DNA of 64,000 nt from Granulosicoccus sp045110475 (GTDB lineage Bacteria; Pseudomonadota; Gammaproteobacteria; Granulosicoccales; Granulosicoccaceae). Position 1 is the first letter of the stretch. The number at the start of each line of letters is the position of its first letter. Where the stretch lies: contig JBGCGC010000022.1 of assembly GCA_045110475.1 (NCBI GenBank), positions 1 through 64,000 of the forward strand, given 5' to 3'. The notes under the pieces were generated by a model that saw nothing but the letters and a program-made list of their open reading frames with translations, was not told where the DNA came from and made no database searches. Positions 23,591 through 32,690 of this stretch are shown here, piece after piece. A program made the translations under genes and the position numbers.

Positions 23591-26500
23591 ATGCCAAAAC
23601 GAACGGACATAAAAAGTGTTCTGATTATCGGAGCAGGGCCTATTGTTATCGGCCAGGCTTGCGAGTTCGACTATTCAGGTGCACAGGCGTGCAAGGCTCT
23701 GCGTGAAGAAGGGTACCGGGTGATTCTGGTTAATTCCAACCCCGCGACCATCATGACCGACCCGGCCATGGCCGATGCGATCTACATCGAGCCGATTGAC
23801 TGGCGCGTGGTCCGTAACATCATAGCGAAGGAAAAGCCCGATGCCCTGTTACCTACGATGGGCGGGCAGACTGCGCTGAACTGTGCGCTTGATCTGGCCC
23901 GTGAAGGGGTGCTTGAAGAGCATGGTGTCGAGATGATTGGCGCTCGGCCTGAGGCCATCGACATGGCCGAGGATAGAGACAAGTTTCGTATGGCGATGAC
24001 CGAAATTGGTTTGTCGACGCCAGCGGCGGCTATCGCGCACACGATGGAAGAAGCCTGGGCGGGGCAGGCAGATATCGGTTTTCCGTGCATCATCAGACCA
24101 TCATTTACGATGGGCGGCAGTGGTGGTGGAATTGCCTACAACCGTGAAGAATTCGAAGCCATCGTCACGCGTGGGCTGGACCTTTCTCGCACCACTGAAG
24201 TACTGATGGAAGAATCGGTGCTTGGCTGGAAAGAATACGAGATGGAAGTGGTGCGAGATAGTGCGGATAACGTCATCATTGTCTGTGCCATCGAGAATCT
24301 GGACCCCATGGGAATCCACACGGGCGATTCGATTACGGTGGCACCAGCGCAGACCTTGACTGACAAGGAATACCAGATCATGCGTAACGCCTCCTGCGCT
24401 GTGTTGCGCAAGATCGGTGTCGATACCGGTGGGTCTAATGTGCAGTTTGCAATCAACCCTGAAAACGGGGCGATGATCATTATCGAGATGAATCCTCGTG
24501 TCTCTCGCTCCTCGGCACTGGCATCCAAGGCGACGGGCTTTCCGATTGCCAGGGTGGCGGCAAAACTGGCTGTGGGTTTCAACCTGAATGAGCTGAGAAA
24601 CGAAATAACCGGTGGACTGACGCCGGCCTCTTTCGAACCATCGATCGATTATGTCGTCACCAAGGTGCCGCGTTTTACTTTTGAAAAGTTTCCGGCTGCC
24701 GACAATCGCCTTACCACGCAGATGAAGTCGGTGGGAGAGGTCATGGCTATGGGAAGAACGTTCAAGGAATCCTTGCACAAAGCCTTGCGTGGCCTTGAGA
24801 TTGATGTGTGTGGTTTCGATGAGATGTTGCCCGAAAATATCTCGCACGAGGATCGTCTGGCAACGATCGACGCGGAAATGCGTCAGGCTCGTGAGCAGCG
24901 ACTGTGGTACGTCGCCGAGGCGTTCAGAGTCGGGCATAGCATCGACCAGGTGTTTGCCGCTACCGCCATCGATCGATGGTTTCTCAGTCAGATCAAGGAG
25001 ATTATCGATGATGAACTCTGGCTGGGCGGGCAAGCTCTGCAGTCCATCGATGCGCTGATCATGCGCCAACTCAAACGTGATGGTTTCAGTGATAAACGTT
25101 TGGGAATGGTGATGGATGTCAGCGAGCAGTCGGTGCGCGAGCATCGGCAGAAACTTGGGGTCACGCCTGTATACAAACGAGTGGACTCCTGTGCGGCAGA
25201 GTTTGCCAGCAGCACCGCCTACCTGTATTCAACCTACGAACAATACTGTGAGTCAGAACCTACTGATCGCAAGAAGATAATGATTCTTGGTGGCGGGCCC
25301 AATCGCGTTGGTCAGGGCATCGAGTTTGATTACTGTTGCGTACACGCAGCACTTGCGCTTCGCGAACAGGGTTATGAGACCATCATGGTCAACTGCAATC
25401 CGGAAACAGTATCGACAGACTTTGATACATCCGATCGACTGTATTTCGAGCCGCTGACACTTGAAGATGTGCTGGCAATTATCGACGTCGAAAAACCGTT
25501 TGGTGTTATTGTCCAGTACGGTGGACAGACACCGTTGAAGCTTGCTCGTGATCTGCTGGCGGCTGGCGCACCTATCATTGGTACATCACCCGACTCAATC
25601 GATCTCGCTGAAGATCGTGAACGTTTTCAGCAATTGATAGAAAAGCTGGGCTTGCTGCAACCGCCTAACCGGACGGCACGTAACGACGCGGATGCCTTGC
25701 GGCTGGCTGATGAAATCGGTTACCCACTGGTCGTGCGTCCCAGCTATGTTCTAGGGGGGCGTGCCATGGAAATCGTGCATGATCAATCCGAGCTTGCCCG
25801 GTACATGACAGAGGCCGTCAGTGTGTCCAATGACTCGCCGGTATTGCTTGATCGTTTTCTTAATGATGCCATTGAGGTGGATGTCGATGCGATTTGCGAT
25901 GGAGAAAACGTGGTTATTGGCGGCATCATGGAGCATATAGAAGAGGCGGGCGTGCATTCGGGTGACTCTGCCTGTTCCTTGCCGCCGTTCAGTCTCAGTG
26001 ATGGAGTGTGCGCGGAGCTTTCAAGGCAGGTAGATCAGATGGCGCGGGGCCTTGGTGTTGTCGGTTTAATGAATACGCAATTTGCCATACAGGGTGACAC
26101 CATCTATGTTCTGGAAGTAAACCCGCGTGCCTCGCGTACTGTTCCGTTTGTATCCAAGGCAACGGGTGTTCCATTGGCCAAGGTTGCCGCTCGTTGCATG
26201 GCAGGCGAGTCACTGGCGCAACAGGATAAGCTGTCTTTACCGATGCCTGACCACTACAGCGTCAAGGAGTCTGTTTTTCCGTTTGCTAAATTCCCTGGTG
26301 TCGATACCTTGCTGGGTCCTGAGATGAAGTCCACCGGTGAGGTCATGGGATCAGGCAAGAGTTTTGGTGAGGCGTTCTTCAAGGCATCACTCGGCGCATC
26401 GGCAGAACTGCCGGTCACGGGGGTTGCGTTTGTCAGTGTGCGCGATCTGGATAAGGAGGGCGTCATACCGGTGGCACGCAGTTTGTTAGGTGCCGGCTTT

Positions 26501-26815
26501 ACGCTGATTGCGACAGATGGTACGCAGCAGGCTATTAGTGATGCTGGCTTGCAGTGTGAACGGATAAACAAGATGCAGCAAGGCCAGCCACATATCGTTG
26601 ATGAGATAAAGAACGATGCAATTAGTCTGATCATCAATACCACCGATGGCCGTCAGGCCATCTCCGATTCCTATCACATCAGACAACAAGCCCTGCGTCG
26701 CAAAGTGGCGTACACCACGACGTTGTCTGGAGCTACTGCTATTTGCGCAGCACTCGCCCATTCGGTCGATGGGCCCGTTTACCGGTTGAGTGACATCCAT
26801 ACGGAGACAGTATGA
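23591..26815 (+). CDS. carB: Carbamoyl-phosphate synthase, large subunit
   Basis: A 1074-residue CarB of standard length. Two homologous ATP-grasp halves each open with a GG/GAGPxxIGQ-type loop (IGAGPIVIGQACEFDYSG and GGGPNRVGQGIEFDYCC). Carboxyphosphate and carbamate sites carry MNPRVSRSSALASKATG and VNPRASRTVPFVSKATG. The C-terminal MGS-like allosteric domain spans about 935-1074. It makes carbamoyl phosphate from ammonia supplied by CarA, bicarbonate and two ATP. argA is also in this window, but far away. The stop overlaps the greA start by four bases. Confidence 0.97.
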   Translation: MPKRTDIKSVLIIGAGPIVIGQACEFDYSGAQACKALREEGYRVILVNSNPATIMTDPAMADAIYIEPIDWRVVRNIIAKEKPDALLPTMGGQTALNCALDLAREGVLEEHGVEMIGARPEAIDMAEDRDKFRMAMTEIGLSTPAAAIAHTMEEAWAGQADIGFPCIIRPSFTMGGSGGGIAYNREEFEAIVTRGLDLSRTTEVLMEESVLGWKEYEMEVVRDSADNVIIVCAIENLDPMGIHTGDSITVAPAQTLTDKEYQIMRNASCAVLRKIGVDTGGSNVQFAINPENGAMIIIEMNPRVSRSSALASKATGFPIARVAAKLAVGFNLNELRNEITGGLTPASFEPSIDYVVTKVPRFTFEKFPAADNRLTTQMKSVGEVMAMGRTFKESLHKALRGLEIDVCGFDEMLPENISHEDRLATIDAEMRQAREQRLWYVAEAFRVGHSIDQVFAATAIDRWFLSQIKEIIDDELWLGGQALQSIDALIMRQLKRDGFSDKRLGMVMDVSEQSVREHRQKLGVTPVYKRVDSCAAEFASSTAYLYSTYEQYCESEPTDRKKIMILGGGPNRVGQGIEFDYCCVHAALALREQGYETIMVNCNPETVSTDFDTSDRLYFEPLTLEDVLAIIDVEKPFGVIVQYGGQTPLKLARDLLAAGAPIIGTSPDSIDLAEDRERFQQLIEKLGLLQPPNRTARNDADALRLADEIGYPLVVRPSYVLGGRAMEIVHDQSELARYMTEAVSVSNDSPVLLDRFLNDAIEVDVDAICDGENVVIGGIMEHIEEAGVHSGDSACSLPPFSLSDGVCAELSRQVDQMARGLGVVGLMNTQFAIQGDTIYVLEVNPRASRTVPFVSKATGVPLAKVAARCMAGESLAQQDKLSLPMPDHYSVKESVFPFAKFPGVDTLLGPEMKSTGEVMGSGKSFGEAFFKASLGASAELPVTGVAFVSVRDLDKEGVIPVARSLLGAGFTLIATDGTQQAISDAGLQCERINKMQQGQPHIVDEIKNDAISLIINTTDGRQAISDSYHIRQQALRRKVAYTTTLSGATAICAALAHSVDGPVYRLSDIHTETV

Positions 26816-27288
26816 ACAAGGTTCCCATGACGAAGCGTGGTGAGACGATGCTTCGAGAAGAGCTTGCCGATTTGAAGAGCAATCAGCGCCCGACCGTCAT
26901 CGCTGCCATCGCTGAGGCGCGGGCACACGGTGACCTGAAAGAGAATGCTGAATATCATGCCGCGCGCGATCAGCAAAGCTTCATCGAGGGTCGCATCAAA
27001 GAGATAGAGTCAAAGCTATCAACGTCGCAGGTCATCGATGTGACTGCATTACCCAAGTCGGGAAAAGTAGTGTTTGGTGCCACTGTCAAGCTGATGGATC
27101 TGGATAGTGAGGAGGAAATCACCTATCAGATTGTGGGCCATGACGAGGCTGATCTTAAGGCACGAAGAATCAGTTTCGGTTCACCGGTTGCCAAGGGACT
27201 CATTGGCAAAATGGAAGGTGATGAAGTGGGTGTAACCACGCCCAATGGTATTCGTGAATACGAAATTCTGGAAGTGAGCTATATTTGA
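26812..27288 (+). CDS. greA: Transcription elongation factor GreA
   Basis: A 158-residue protein matching GreA throughout. The N-terminal coiled coil reaches into the RNA polymerase secondary channel, with the acidic tip in HGDLKENAEYHAARDQQ, and the C-terminal domain ends GSPVAKGLIGK...YEILEVSYI. It stimulates cleavage of backtracked transcripts. The ATG overlaps the carB stop (ATGA), so greA is translated with carAB, an arrangement also found in other gammaproteobacteria. Confidence 0.96.
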   Translation: MNKVPMTKRGETMLREELADLKSNQRPTVIAAIAEARAHGDLKENAEYHAARDQQSFIEGRIKEIESKLSTSQVIDVTALPKSGKVVFGATVKLMDLDSEEEITYQIVGHDEADLKARRISFGSPVAKGLIGKMEGDEVGVTTPNGIREYEILEVSYI

Positions 27289-27622
27289 CACGCGCAAGAA
27301 GGTGGTTACTTATCGTTTGTTAATGAACCGATAGGGCAATTTCTTGCTGAGCCAGTGCGGGGAGTGTAACAGACAAGGTTTGTTCAAGCTGCAGCCCTGA
27401 CGAAAACAGGCTTGCGGAAAATGCAGAGCAGCTGCGCAAATAAACGCGACTTCTCAGAGAGTTTGATCACGAAACTACCCTTGTGACCCGTTGTAATTTG
27501 TCTTGTTGTGCATATTACCTCAATCCGGCACCGGGGCCTGTCCCAGTTCTGTGGCACAATGCAGGCGTATTTTTGACAGGATTGTCAGGTGGCAGAACCT
27601 GCCAGCAAATGCCTCGACATAA
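27289..27622. other. Intergenic region after greA
   Basis: This 334-base stretch is without a supported gene. TTGACAGGATTGTCA (near 27575) is a small dyad containing a perfect -35 hexamer, but no -10 box follows at the right distance. The promoter of the Tat-exported protein gene must lie here. Confidence 0.5.
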
Positions 27623-28327
27623 ATGGAATCTATGAAGAACGACGACAGCCAGCAAGGCAACGATGTAATCGGCTCAACCGACGTTGTCACCCGTCGACAA
27701 TTTCTCCGAACTGCCGGTGTGGCCATGCTTGGTACAACTGCTGCCGTCGGTTTGTCGGGCCCAACATTGTCTCATGCCAAGAGCACAGCTGCGTCGCGCC
27801 GCTCCGGACGGGTTCCGTTGATCGAAGGAACACAGGCCAGTGCCCTGCAGGGTGCTGTGGCTGATCTCGAGACAAAAATGACGCGGCGTTTGCATCTGGT
27901 CAATGAACATACCGGCGACGATTTCAACGTGGTGTTTTACACACACGGAATCTACCTGAACGACAATGTCTCGATGCTTAATCATCTGATGCGTGACAGA
28001 CGTGCAAATCTTGCCACGCAAATGGATACCACCTTGTACAACCAGTTGTTTTTGCTGCGTTCAATACTGGGGACAGAAGAGCCCATCCATATTTTATCTG
28101 GATACCGCACACCGGAAACCAACGCCAAGCTGCGTAGTCGATCCAAACGCGTTGCCAAGTACAGTCTGCATATCGAGGGCCGGGCTGCGGATATCTACAT
28201 TCCGGGCTATTCTGCCAAGAAGATCCAGAAGGCTGCGCTAACTATGCAAGCCGGTGGCGTTGGTCTCTATAGCAAGTCCAACTTTGTCCACATCGATACC
28301 GGTCAGGTGCGTCACTGGGGTGGTTGA
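27623..28327 (+). CDS. Tat-exported DUF882 / M15-type peptidoglycan peptidase (YcbK-like)
   Basis: A 234-residue protein. The twin-arginine signal TRRQFLRTAGVAML (residues 23-36) shows export in folded form. The catalytic domain has LSGYRTPETNAKLR, SLHIEGRAADIYIPG and SNFVHIDTGQVRHWG, providing the His, Asp and His zinc ligands of the DUF882/M15 family. E. coli YcbK (MepK) cuts peptidoglycan crosslinks, so a cell-wall hydrolase is likely. A start at MKNDD (four codons later) is possible. Confidence 0.85.
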   Translation: MESMKNDDSQQGNDVIGSTDVVTRRQFLRTAGVAMLGTTAAVGLSGPTLSHAKSTAASRRSGRVPLIEGTQASALQGAVADLETKMTRRLHLVNEHTGDDFNVVFYTHGIYLNDNVSMLNHLMRDRRANLATQMDTTLYNQLFLLRSILGTEEPIHILSGYRTPETNAKLRSRSKRVAKYSLHIEGRAADIYIPGYSAKKIQKAALTMQAGGVGLYSKSNFVHIDTGQVRHWGG

Positions 28328-28511
28328 GTTCAAGCAGGCCTTGCGCCTGACGCCTCAGCCATAACTACAGCTTTAGTATCAGCTTCTGTCGCCAGTGTGG
28401 ACTGGCTAGCAAAGACCGATTTTCACCTGTGATTCTTGTCCCATCAGCGTATTTATAATTAGGCGCGTTGAATAAAGCTGTCATAAGATTGTCACTCAGA
28501 CGCAGGAGGTC

Positions 28512-29234
28512 ATGAAATTGACCCAAGCGCCAACGTCTAATGAGGTGACCATCTTGAATTTACTATCCAGAGTGCAACGATTTGGCAAGGCTACGTCGCT
28601 GAGTGCCTGTGTACTTATTGCCTGTATCGCCAACCCCGCCAGTGCAGCACAATTTGGTGTAAGGGTTGTCAGCGCTGACGGCATGCCGGTTGCAGGTGCC
28701 TCTGTCTGTTTTGGGCTACCAGGTAACTACCGTCAATTCGGCGCTGTATTTACCGATGTAGACGGGCAGGCGGTCGTTGAGGTGCCCAATCTTCCTTTCG
28801 TGGTCACCGTGTCTAAAACCCGTTTCAGCGGCATGCGACTCAGTGAACCAGCTCGTGGATATAATCTGATCAAACAGGTAACGCTCGCTGAAGGCACGCC
28901 GGGTCCGCGCTGCAAGGCCGGTACTACGCTTGCCGAGGCCACCAGGTCTTCAGTAAGAATTACCAACGTGCAGGTATCGTCTGATAGTCGATCAACGCAA
29001 TTAATTCCTGAGGCGACAGGAGAACCGACAGAGTATCGCGTCAACGCCACGCCATATTTCGACGCATCCCCGTGGAAAAAACTTGATGAGTCAATACAGG
29101 TTTCCGCGTCCATGGCCAAGCGTGAGAAGCTCTATTTGCAACTACGACGCTACGAAGGCACACGCAATGGCTGGTTTGAAGCGCGATCGGAAACAGCCAC
29201 CGTTTTTCTGTCAACACCTGAATCGTCTCTGTAA
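28512..29234 (+). CDS. Secreted protein with carboxypeptidase-regulatory-like beta-sandwich
   Basis: A 240-residue protein with no assigned function. CAGGAGG (about 28502-28508) precedes ATG 28512. A hydrophobic export segment (SLSACVLIACIANPASAA, about 31-48) suggests a signal peptide. The domain QFGVRVVSADGMPVAGASVCFG...VFTDVDGQAVVEVPNLPFVVTVSK has the pattern of transthyretin-like/carboxypeptidase-regulatory domains used as surface adhesion or carrier modules. Two Cys may form a disulfide. The C-terminal part is polar. Periplasmic or surface location is inferred. Confidence 0.65.
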   Translation: MKLTQAPTSNEVTILNLLSRVQRFGKATSLSACVLIACIANPASAAQFGVRVVSADGMPVAGASVCFGLPGNYRQFGAVFTDVDGQAVVEVPNLPFVVTVSKTRFSGMRLSEPARGYNLIKQVTLAEGTPGPRCKAGTTLAEATRSSVRITNVQVSSDSRSTQLIPEATGEPTEYRVNATPYFDASPWKKLDESIQVSASMAKREKLYLQLRRYEGTRNGWFEARSETATVFLSTPESSL

Positions 29235-29360
29235 GCCTCCATAACCCTCAGGCTGAGCCTCAGGTCAGGCTGCCACCAAGCATGATGCCATACCCGATTC
29301 ATCGTGTTCCATGTTGATCATCGGACTGTCAAGTGAACACATGCAAATACGCAGGGATTT

Positions 29361-29552
29361 TCAGGGCTTGTTGTCAAGCGCCTCAACTTCTTCGAGTTTC
29401 AACGTACGGGCTTCACTCTCCAGCATGACCGGAATGCCATCGCGTATCGGAAACGCCAGCGCCGCCTGTCGCGACCATAGCTCTTCCCCGTTCTTGATGA
29501 GTTTTCCCTTGGTGACAGGGCATACCAGAATATCGAGTAGTCGTTTGTCCAT
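29361..29552 (-). CDS. Trm112 family protein (YcaR-like)
   Basis: A 63-residue protein of the UPF0434/Trm112 family: LLDILVCPVTKGKL near the start and AFPIRDGIPVML in the middle. Only one Cys of the usual zinc knuckle is kept (CPVTKG), as is common in bacterial members. Relatives activate methyltransferases or sit near LPS genes. It lies 42 bases after the DUF934 gene on the same strand and may share its transcript. Confidence 0.9.
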   Translation of the reverse strand: MDKRLLDILVCPVTKGKLIKNGEELWSRQAALAFPIRDGIPVMLESEARTLKLEEVEALDNKP

Positions 29553-29594
29553 GACGCTTATATTAACCTCAATTGGCGCGCCCCGAACATTTCG

Positions 29595-30074
29595 CTAACC
29601 CGCAATCGGCAAGGCATAACTGGGTTGGTAATTGGTTGTAAATCGGGAAAGAATACCCTCTACCAGTTGCGCATCAGGTTGTTCGGGAAAATCAAATGTA
29701 TCGATACCTGCTCTGGCCATGAACAGGATCTGATCGGGCCTGATGTCCCCCGATGCTCGCAGTTCACCGGAAAACCCCAGTTGTGTTCTCAGAAGTCTGG
29801 CTTGTGTGTACCCACGCCCATCGGTAAATACCGGGAAGTCGATTACCACAAGCTGCAGGTGAGTCAGATGCGCTTCTAGCGGTAATACATCGTCTTCGCT
29901 TTTCAACCACACACCTGACACCCGGTGTCGCATGCAATCTTCGAGTGACAGGTAGCGTTCGAGGCTACTGGCTACGGCTGCATCCGACGGGTTGCCCTCT
30001 GGCAAGGGCGCATCATCTTCTATTTTTATCCAGGGGTTGTTATCGACCCATTGGCCATTACGCAGCAGTGGCAT
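29595..30074 (-). CDS. DUF934 protein associated with sulfite reduction
   Basis: A 159-residue protein matching DUF934, a family found next to cysI in proteobacteria and annotated as an auxiliary of sulfite reduction. Typical segments are the LVVIDFPVFTDGRGYTQARLLR block and the GDIRPDQILFMARAGIDTF block. ATG 30074 (MPLLRNGQ) was chosen because it overlaps the sulfite reductase stop by 17 bases and fits family length. The usual cysH is not seen next to it. Confidence 0.85.
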   Translation of the reverse strand: MPLLRNGQWVDNNPWIKIEDDAPLPEGNPSDAAVASSLERYLSLEDCMRHRVSGVWLKSEDDVLPLEAHLTHLQLVVIDFPVFTDGRGYTQARLLRTQLGFSGELRASGDIRPDQILFMARAGIDTFDFPEQPDAQLVEGILSRFTTNYQPSYALPIAG

Positions 30075-31761
30075 AAACGCTCTCCTTGAAAGGTGTGGTG
30101 CCCAGACGCTGGACGGTGTCGTGAAAGGATTCTTCGGGCTCTCGTAAGTCGATATACGCTTGCAATAGCTGGTCAATTGCCTGTGCAACGTCGGTTTTGG
30201 CAATAGCTCGCCCGAGTCGTTGACCGAGTGCAGCGGCGTTGCCTGCATGACCGCCTATCGTTAGCTGGTACCACTCCACACCGCCCTTGTCGACGCCCAG
30301 AATACCGATGTCGCCAACATGATGATGCCCACAGGCATTCATGCAACCAGAGATCTTGATGCTGATGTCACCAAGCTCATGCATGTAATCAAGATCATCA
30401 AAATGCGTGTAGATCTGGTCGTATATCTCAAGGGTTCCCGCATTCGCCAACGAACAGTAGTCGAGGCCGGGGCAGACAATCATGTCGGTGAGCTTGCCCA
30501 GGTTAGGTGTGGCCAGGGTCAAGGCTTTGAGTTCGTTCCACAGATCAAACAGATCGTTCACGGGGACGTGCGCCAACACCAGATTCTGCTCGTGGGTGGT
30601 ACGTATTTCACCCAGACTATAACGATCCGCCAGCGCTGCCAGTGATTCCATCTGCCCGCTGGTGATGTCTCCTGCCGGAGTCCCGGGTGCCTTGAGCGAG
30701 ATATAGACAATGCGCCGACCCGAATCGCGATGCTCGCGCGTGTTCGACTGATACCACTGATTGAACAACGGGTTGGTAAACATCTGATCCGGTGGTTGAC
30801 TGTCGCTTGAGTCAGGCTTGACGGAAGGATTCCGCTGCGCCTTGGGATCAAGCGCTACAGTGCCCAGGGTGGGTGCCGCAGGAAACTGCGCTTTGAGCGC
30901 CTCAATCCGAGCCTGTGTAAAGGTATCGTCGCTATTGTTTGCCTGCACCCATTGGTCTTCCACCTTGTTTCTGAAGGTATCGATGCCAAGGGCGTTGACC
31001 AGAATCTTTATCCGCGCCTTGTACATATTGTCGCGTCGCCCTTCAAGATTGTAGACGCGAAGAATTGCGGCCAGATAAGTCAGCAGGTGTTCGCTTGGCA
31101 GAAAAGGCTTGATGACCTGACCTATATGGGGTGTTCGTCCAAGGCCACCACCAACAAGCACCTCGAAGCCGGTGTCGCCGGCATCATTTCTGACAAGTCG
31201 CAAGCCAATGTCATGGACTTGCACTGCCGCCCGATCGCTCAATGCACCGGTAACGGCAATCTTGAACTTTCGCGGCAACCAGTTAAATTCAGGATGCAGG
31301 GTAGACCACTGACGGATCAGCTCACACCAGGGGCGAGGGTCTTCAATTTCGTCAGAAATGGCGCCTGCCAATGGGTCGGTTGTTGTATTACGGATGCAGT
31401 TGCCACTGGTCTGGATGGCATGCATATCGACATCGGCAAGCTCTTCGAGAATTTGTGGCACCTGTTCCAGCTTTGGCCAGTTGTACTGGATATTCTGCCG
31501 CGTAGTGATATGCCCATAGTCTTTGTCGTAGACACGGGCGATATGGCCCAGCTTACGCAGTTGAACGCTGGACAGCAGTCCGTAGGGTATGGCAACGCGA
31601 AGCATGTAGGCCTTGCGTTGCAGGTACAGCCCGTTTCGCAATCTGAGTTGCTTGTATTCATCTTCGCTGAGTTCGCCGCTCAGTCTGCGCTGTGTCTGTT
31701 CACGAAATTCGGCAACACGTTCGCGCAGGAAGCTTCTGTCATGTTCGGTATATTGATACAT
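30058..31761 (-). CDS. cysI: Nitrite/sulfite reductase hemoprotein
   Basis: A 567-residue siroheme-[4Fe-4S] reductase. Two ferrite-reductase repeats are visible: YDKDYGHITTRQNIQYNW...TSGNCIRN and the second half. The cluster-siroheme ligands are C-x5-C in CPGLDYCSLA and C-x3-C in CMNACGHHHVGDIG. It reduces sulfite to sulfide for cysteine synthesis using ferredoxin or a flavoprotein. Linkage to a DUF934 gene marks the proteobacterial assimilatory type. There is no cysJ partner here. Confidence 0.92.
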   Translation of the reverse strand: MYQYTEHDRSFLRERVAEFREQTQRRLSGELSEDEYKQLRLRNGLYLQRKAYMLRVAIPYGLLSSVQLRKLGHIARVYDKDYGHITTRQNIQYNWPKLEQVPQILEELADVDMHAIQTSGNCIRNTTTDPLAGAISDEIEDPRPWCELIRQWSTLHPEFNWLPRKFKIAVTGALSDRAAVQVHDIGLRLVRNDAGDTGFEVLVGGGLGRTPHIGQVIKPFLPSEHLLTYLAAILRVYNLEGRRDNMYKARIKILVNALGIDTFRNKVEDQWVQANNSDDTFTQARIEALKAQFPAAPTLGTVALDPKAQRNPSVKPDSSDSQPPDQMFTNPLFNQWYQSNTREHRDSGRRIVYISLKAPGTPAGDITSGQMESLAALADRYSLGEIRTTHEQNLVLAHVPVNDLFDLWNELKALTLATPNLGKLTDMIVCPGLDYCSLANAGTLEIYDQIYTHFDDLDYMHELGDISIKISGCMNACGHHHVGDIGILGVDKGGVEWYQLTIGGHAGNAAALGQRLGRAIAKTDVAQAIDQLLQAYIDLREPEESFHDTVQRLGTTPFKESVYATAA

Positions 31762-32041
31762 GGTCAGGCATCCCGAAGCAGCTTGTTCAAAGGTAATCGA
31801 ACTGTGTCGGGCACTTCAGGAATAGTGTTGGTCAACATCTTCAAACCCCGGTGGCGCTCTTACATTAGGCGACCATTTGATCAGGGTCTCAGGGGTTAGG
31901 TTTAGTCTTTTTTGCTATCTCGTTATGCGTGCAGGTTATAAGCTGGTATCTGATGCTGGTTGTTGCTGCAAATGATTGATCCAACAGCAGAATGGCGGAG
32001 CGTAAAAAGCAATATTGCGTCCGGTGCTAGGTGTATTTTGA

Positions 32042-32461
32042 CTAGTTGGGCCAGCAGCCGGTGTTTGCAGCAGGTGCCCGTATTCCTTGCTGATTGATAG
32101 TCAGCTCGGTGCAGCCCGTATCTTTTTCCTGCGTACCGGTGGCAGTGGCTTTGATCAGATAGGTAGTGGCATCAGACTCAAGCGTCAGGTTGTAGTAGCC
32201 TTCAGGCGACACAGCACTAGCCAGTGTGCAGTTTGCGTAGGAATAACTGACCGATTTGCAGCGTTCGATACTTTGCACAGCCTGAAGAATCGACACTATG
32301 CCATCAGAGCGACGGGCTTTTTTTACGTAGTCACCATAGGAGGGATAAGCGATCGACGCCAGAATACCAATGACGACCAGCACGATCATCAGTTCGATGA
32401 GTGTAAAGCCACGCTGAAGGTTCGCGTGACTAGTCGTTGTCATGGTTTTTGATCGGGACAT
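32042..32461 (-). CDS. Type IV pilin / minor pilin (PilE-like)
   Basis: A 139-residue prepilin. A short basic leader ends at RG before FTLIELMIVLVVIGILASIA, with the conserved Glu5 and N-methylated Phe1 positions. The globular part contains four Cys that can make disulfides, and NQQGIRAPAANTGCW at the end, as in PilE-type pilins. It is processed by PilD and built into pili or a pseudopilus. It stands alone, unlike a minor pilin operon. Confidence 0.9.
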   Translation of the reverse strand: MSRSKTMTTTSHANLQRGFTLIELMIVLVVIGILASIAYPSYGDYVKKARRSDGIVSILQAVQSIERCKSVSYSYANCTLASAVSPEGYYNLTLESDATTYLIKATATGTQEKDTGCTELTINQQGIRAPAANTGCWPN

Positions 32462-32690
32462 CCGGCTTCTCCAGCCTGCGTAGAGGCTTTTGTAATATTT
32501 TCAATTAGCCCGTGTAGCGACCTGTAATAAGCGATACCTGACAGGCAGTGATGACACCGTCGACGGTTTGAGCAACACTTCACACTCTGTTAGAGAGTTA
32601 CCGCTGGAATGGGGAAATATCGATTAGTCCTTTACAAGTCGTTCACTGTCGTTAATAGTCTGGCAGATTCATACTCGCTGACAGGATGAC

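Noticed and set aside
24101..25144. 347-codon frame antisense to carB
   Set aside because: It mirrors a highly conserved gene; length alone arises from codon bias.
28440..28460. TATAAT-like box before the secreted protein gene at 28512
   Set aside because: The only upstream -35-like hexamers are at wrong spacing, so no promoter was annotated.
30952..31899. 315-codon frame antisense to cysI
   Set aside because: It is a shadow of the sulfite reductase gene; no start signal or domain.
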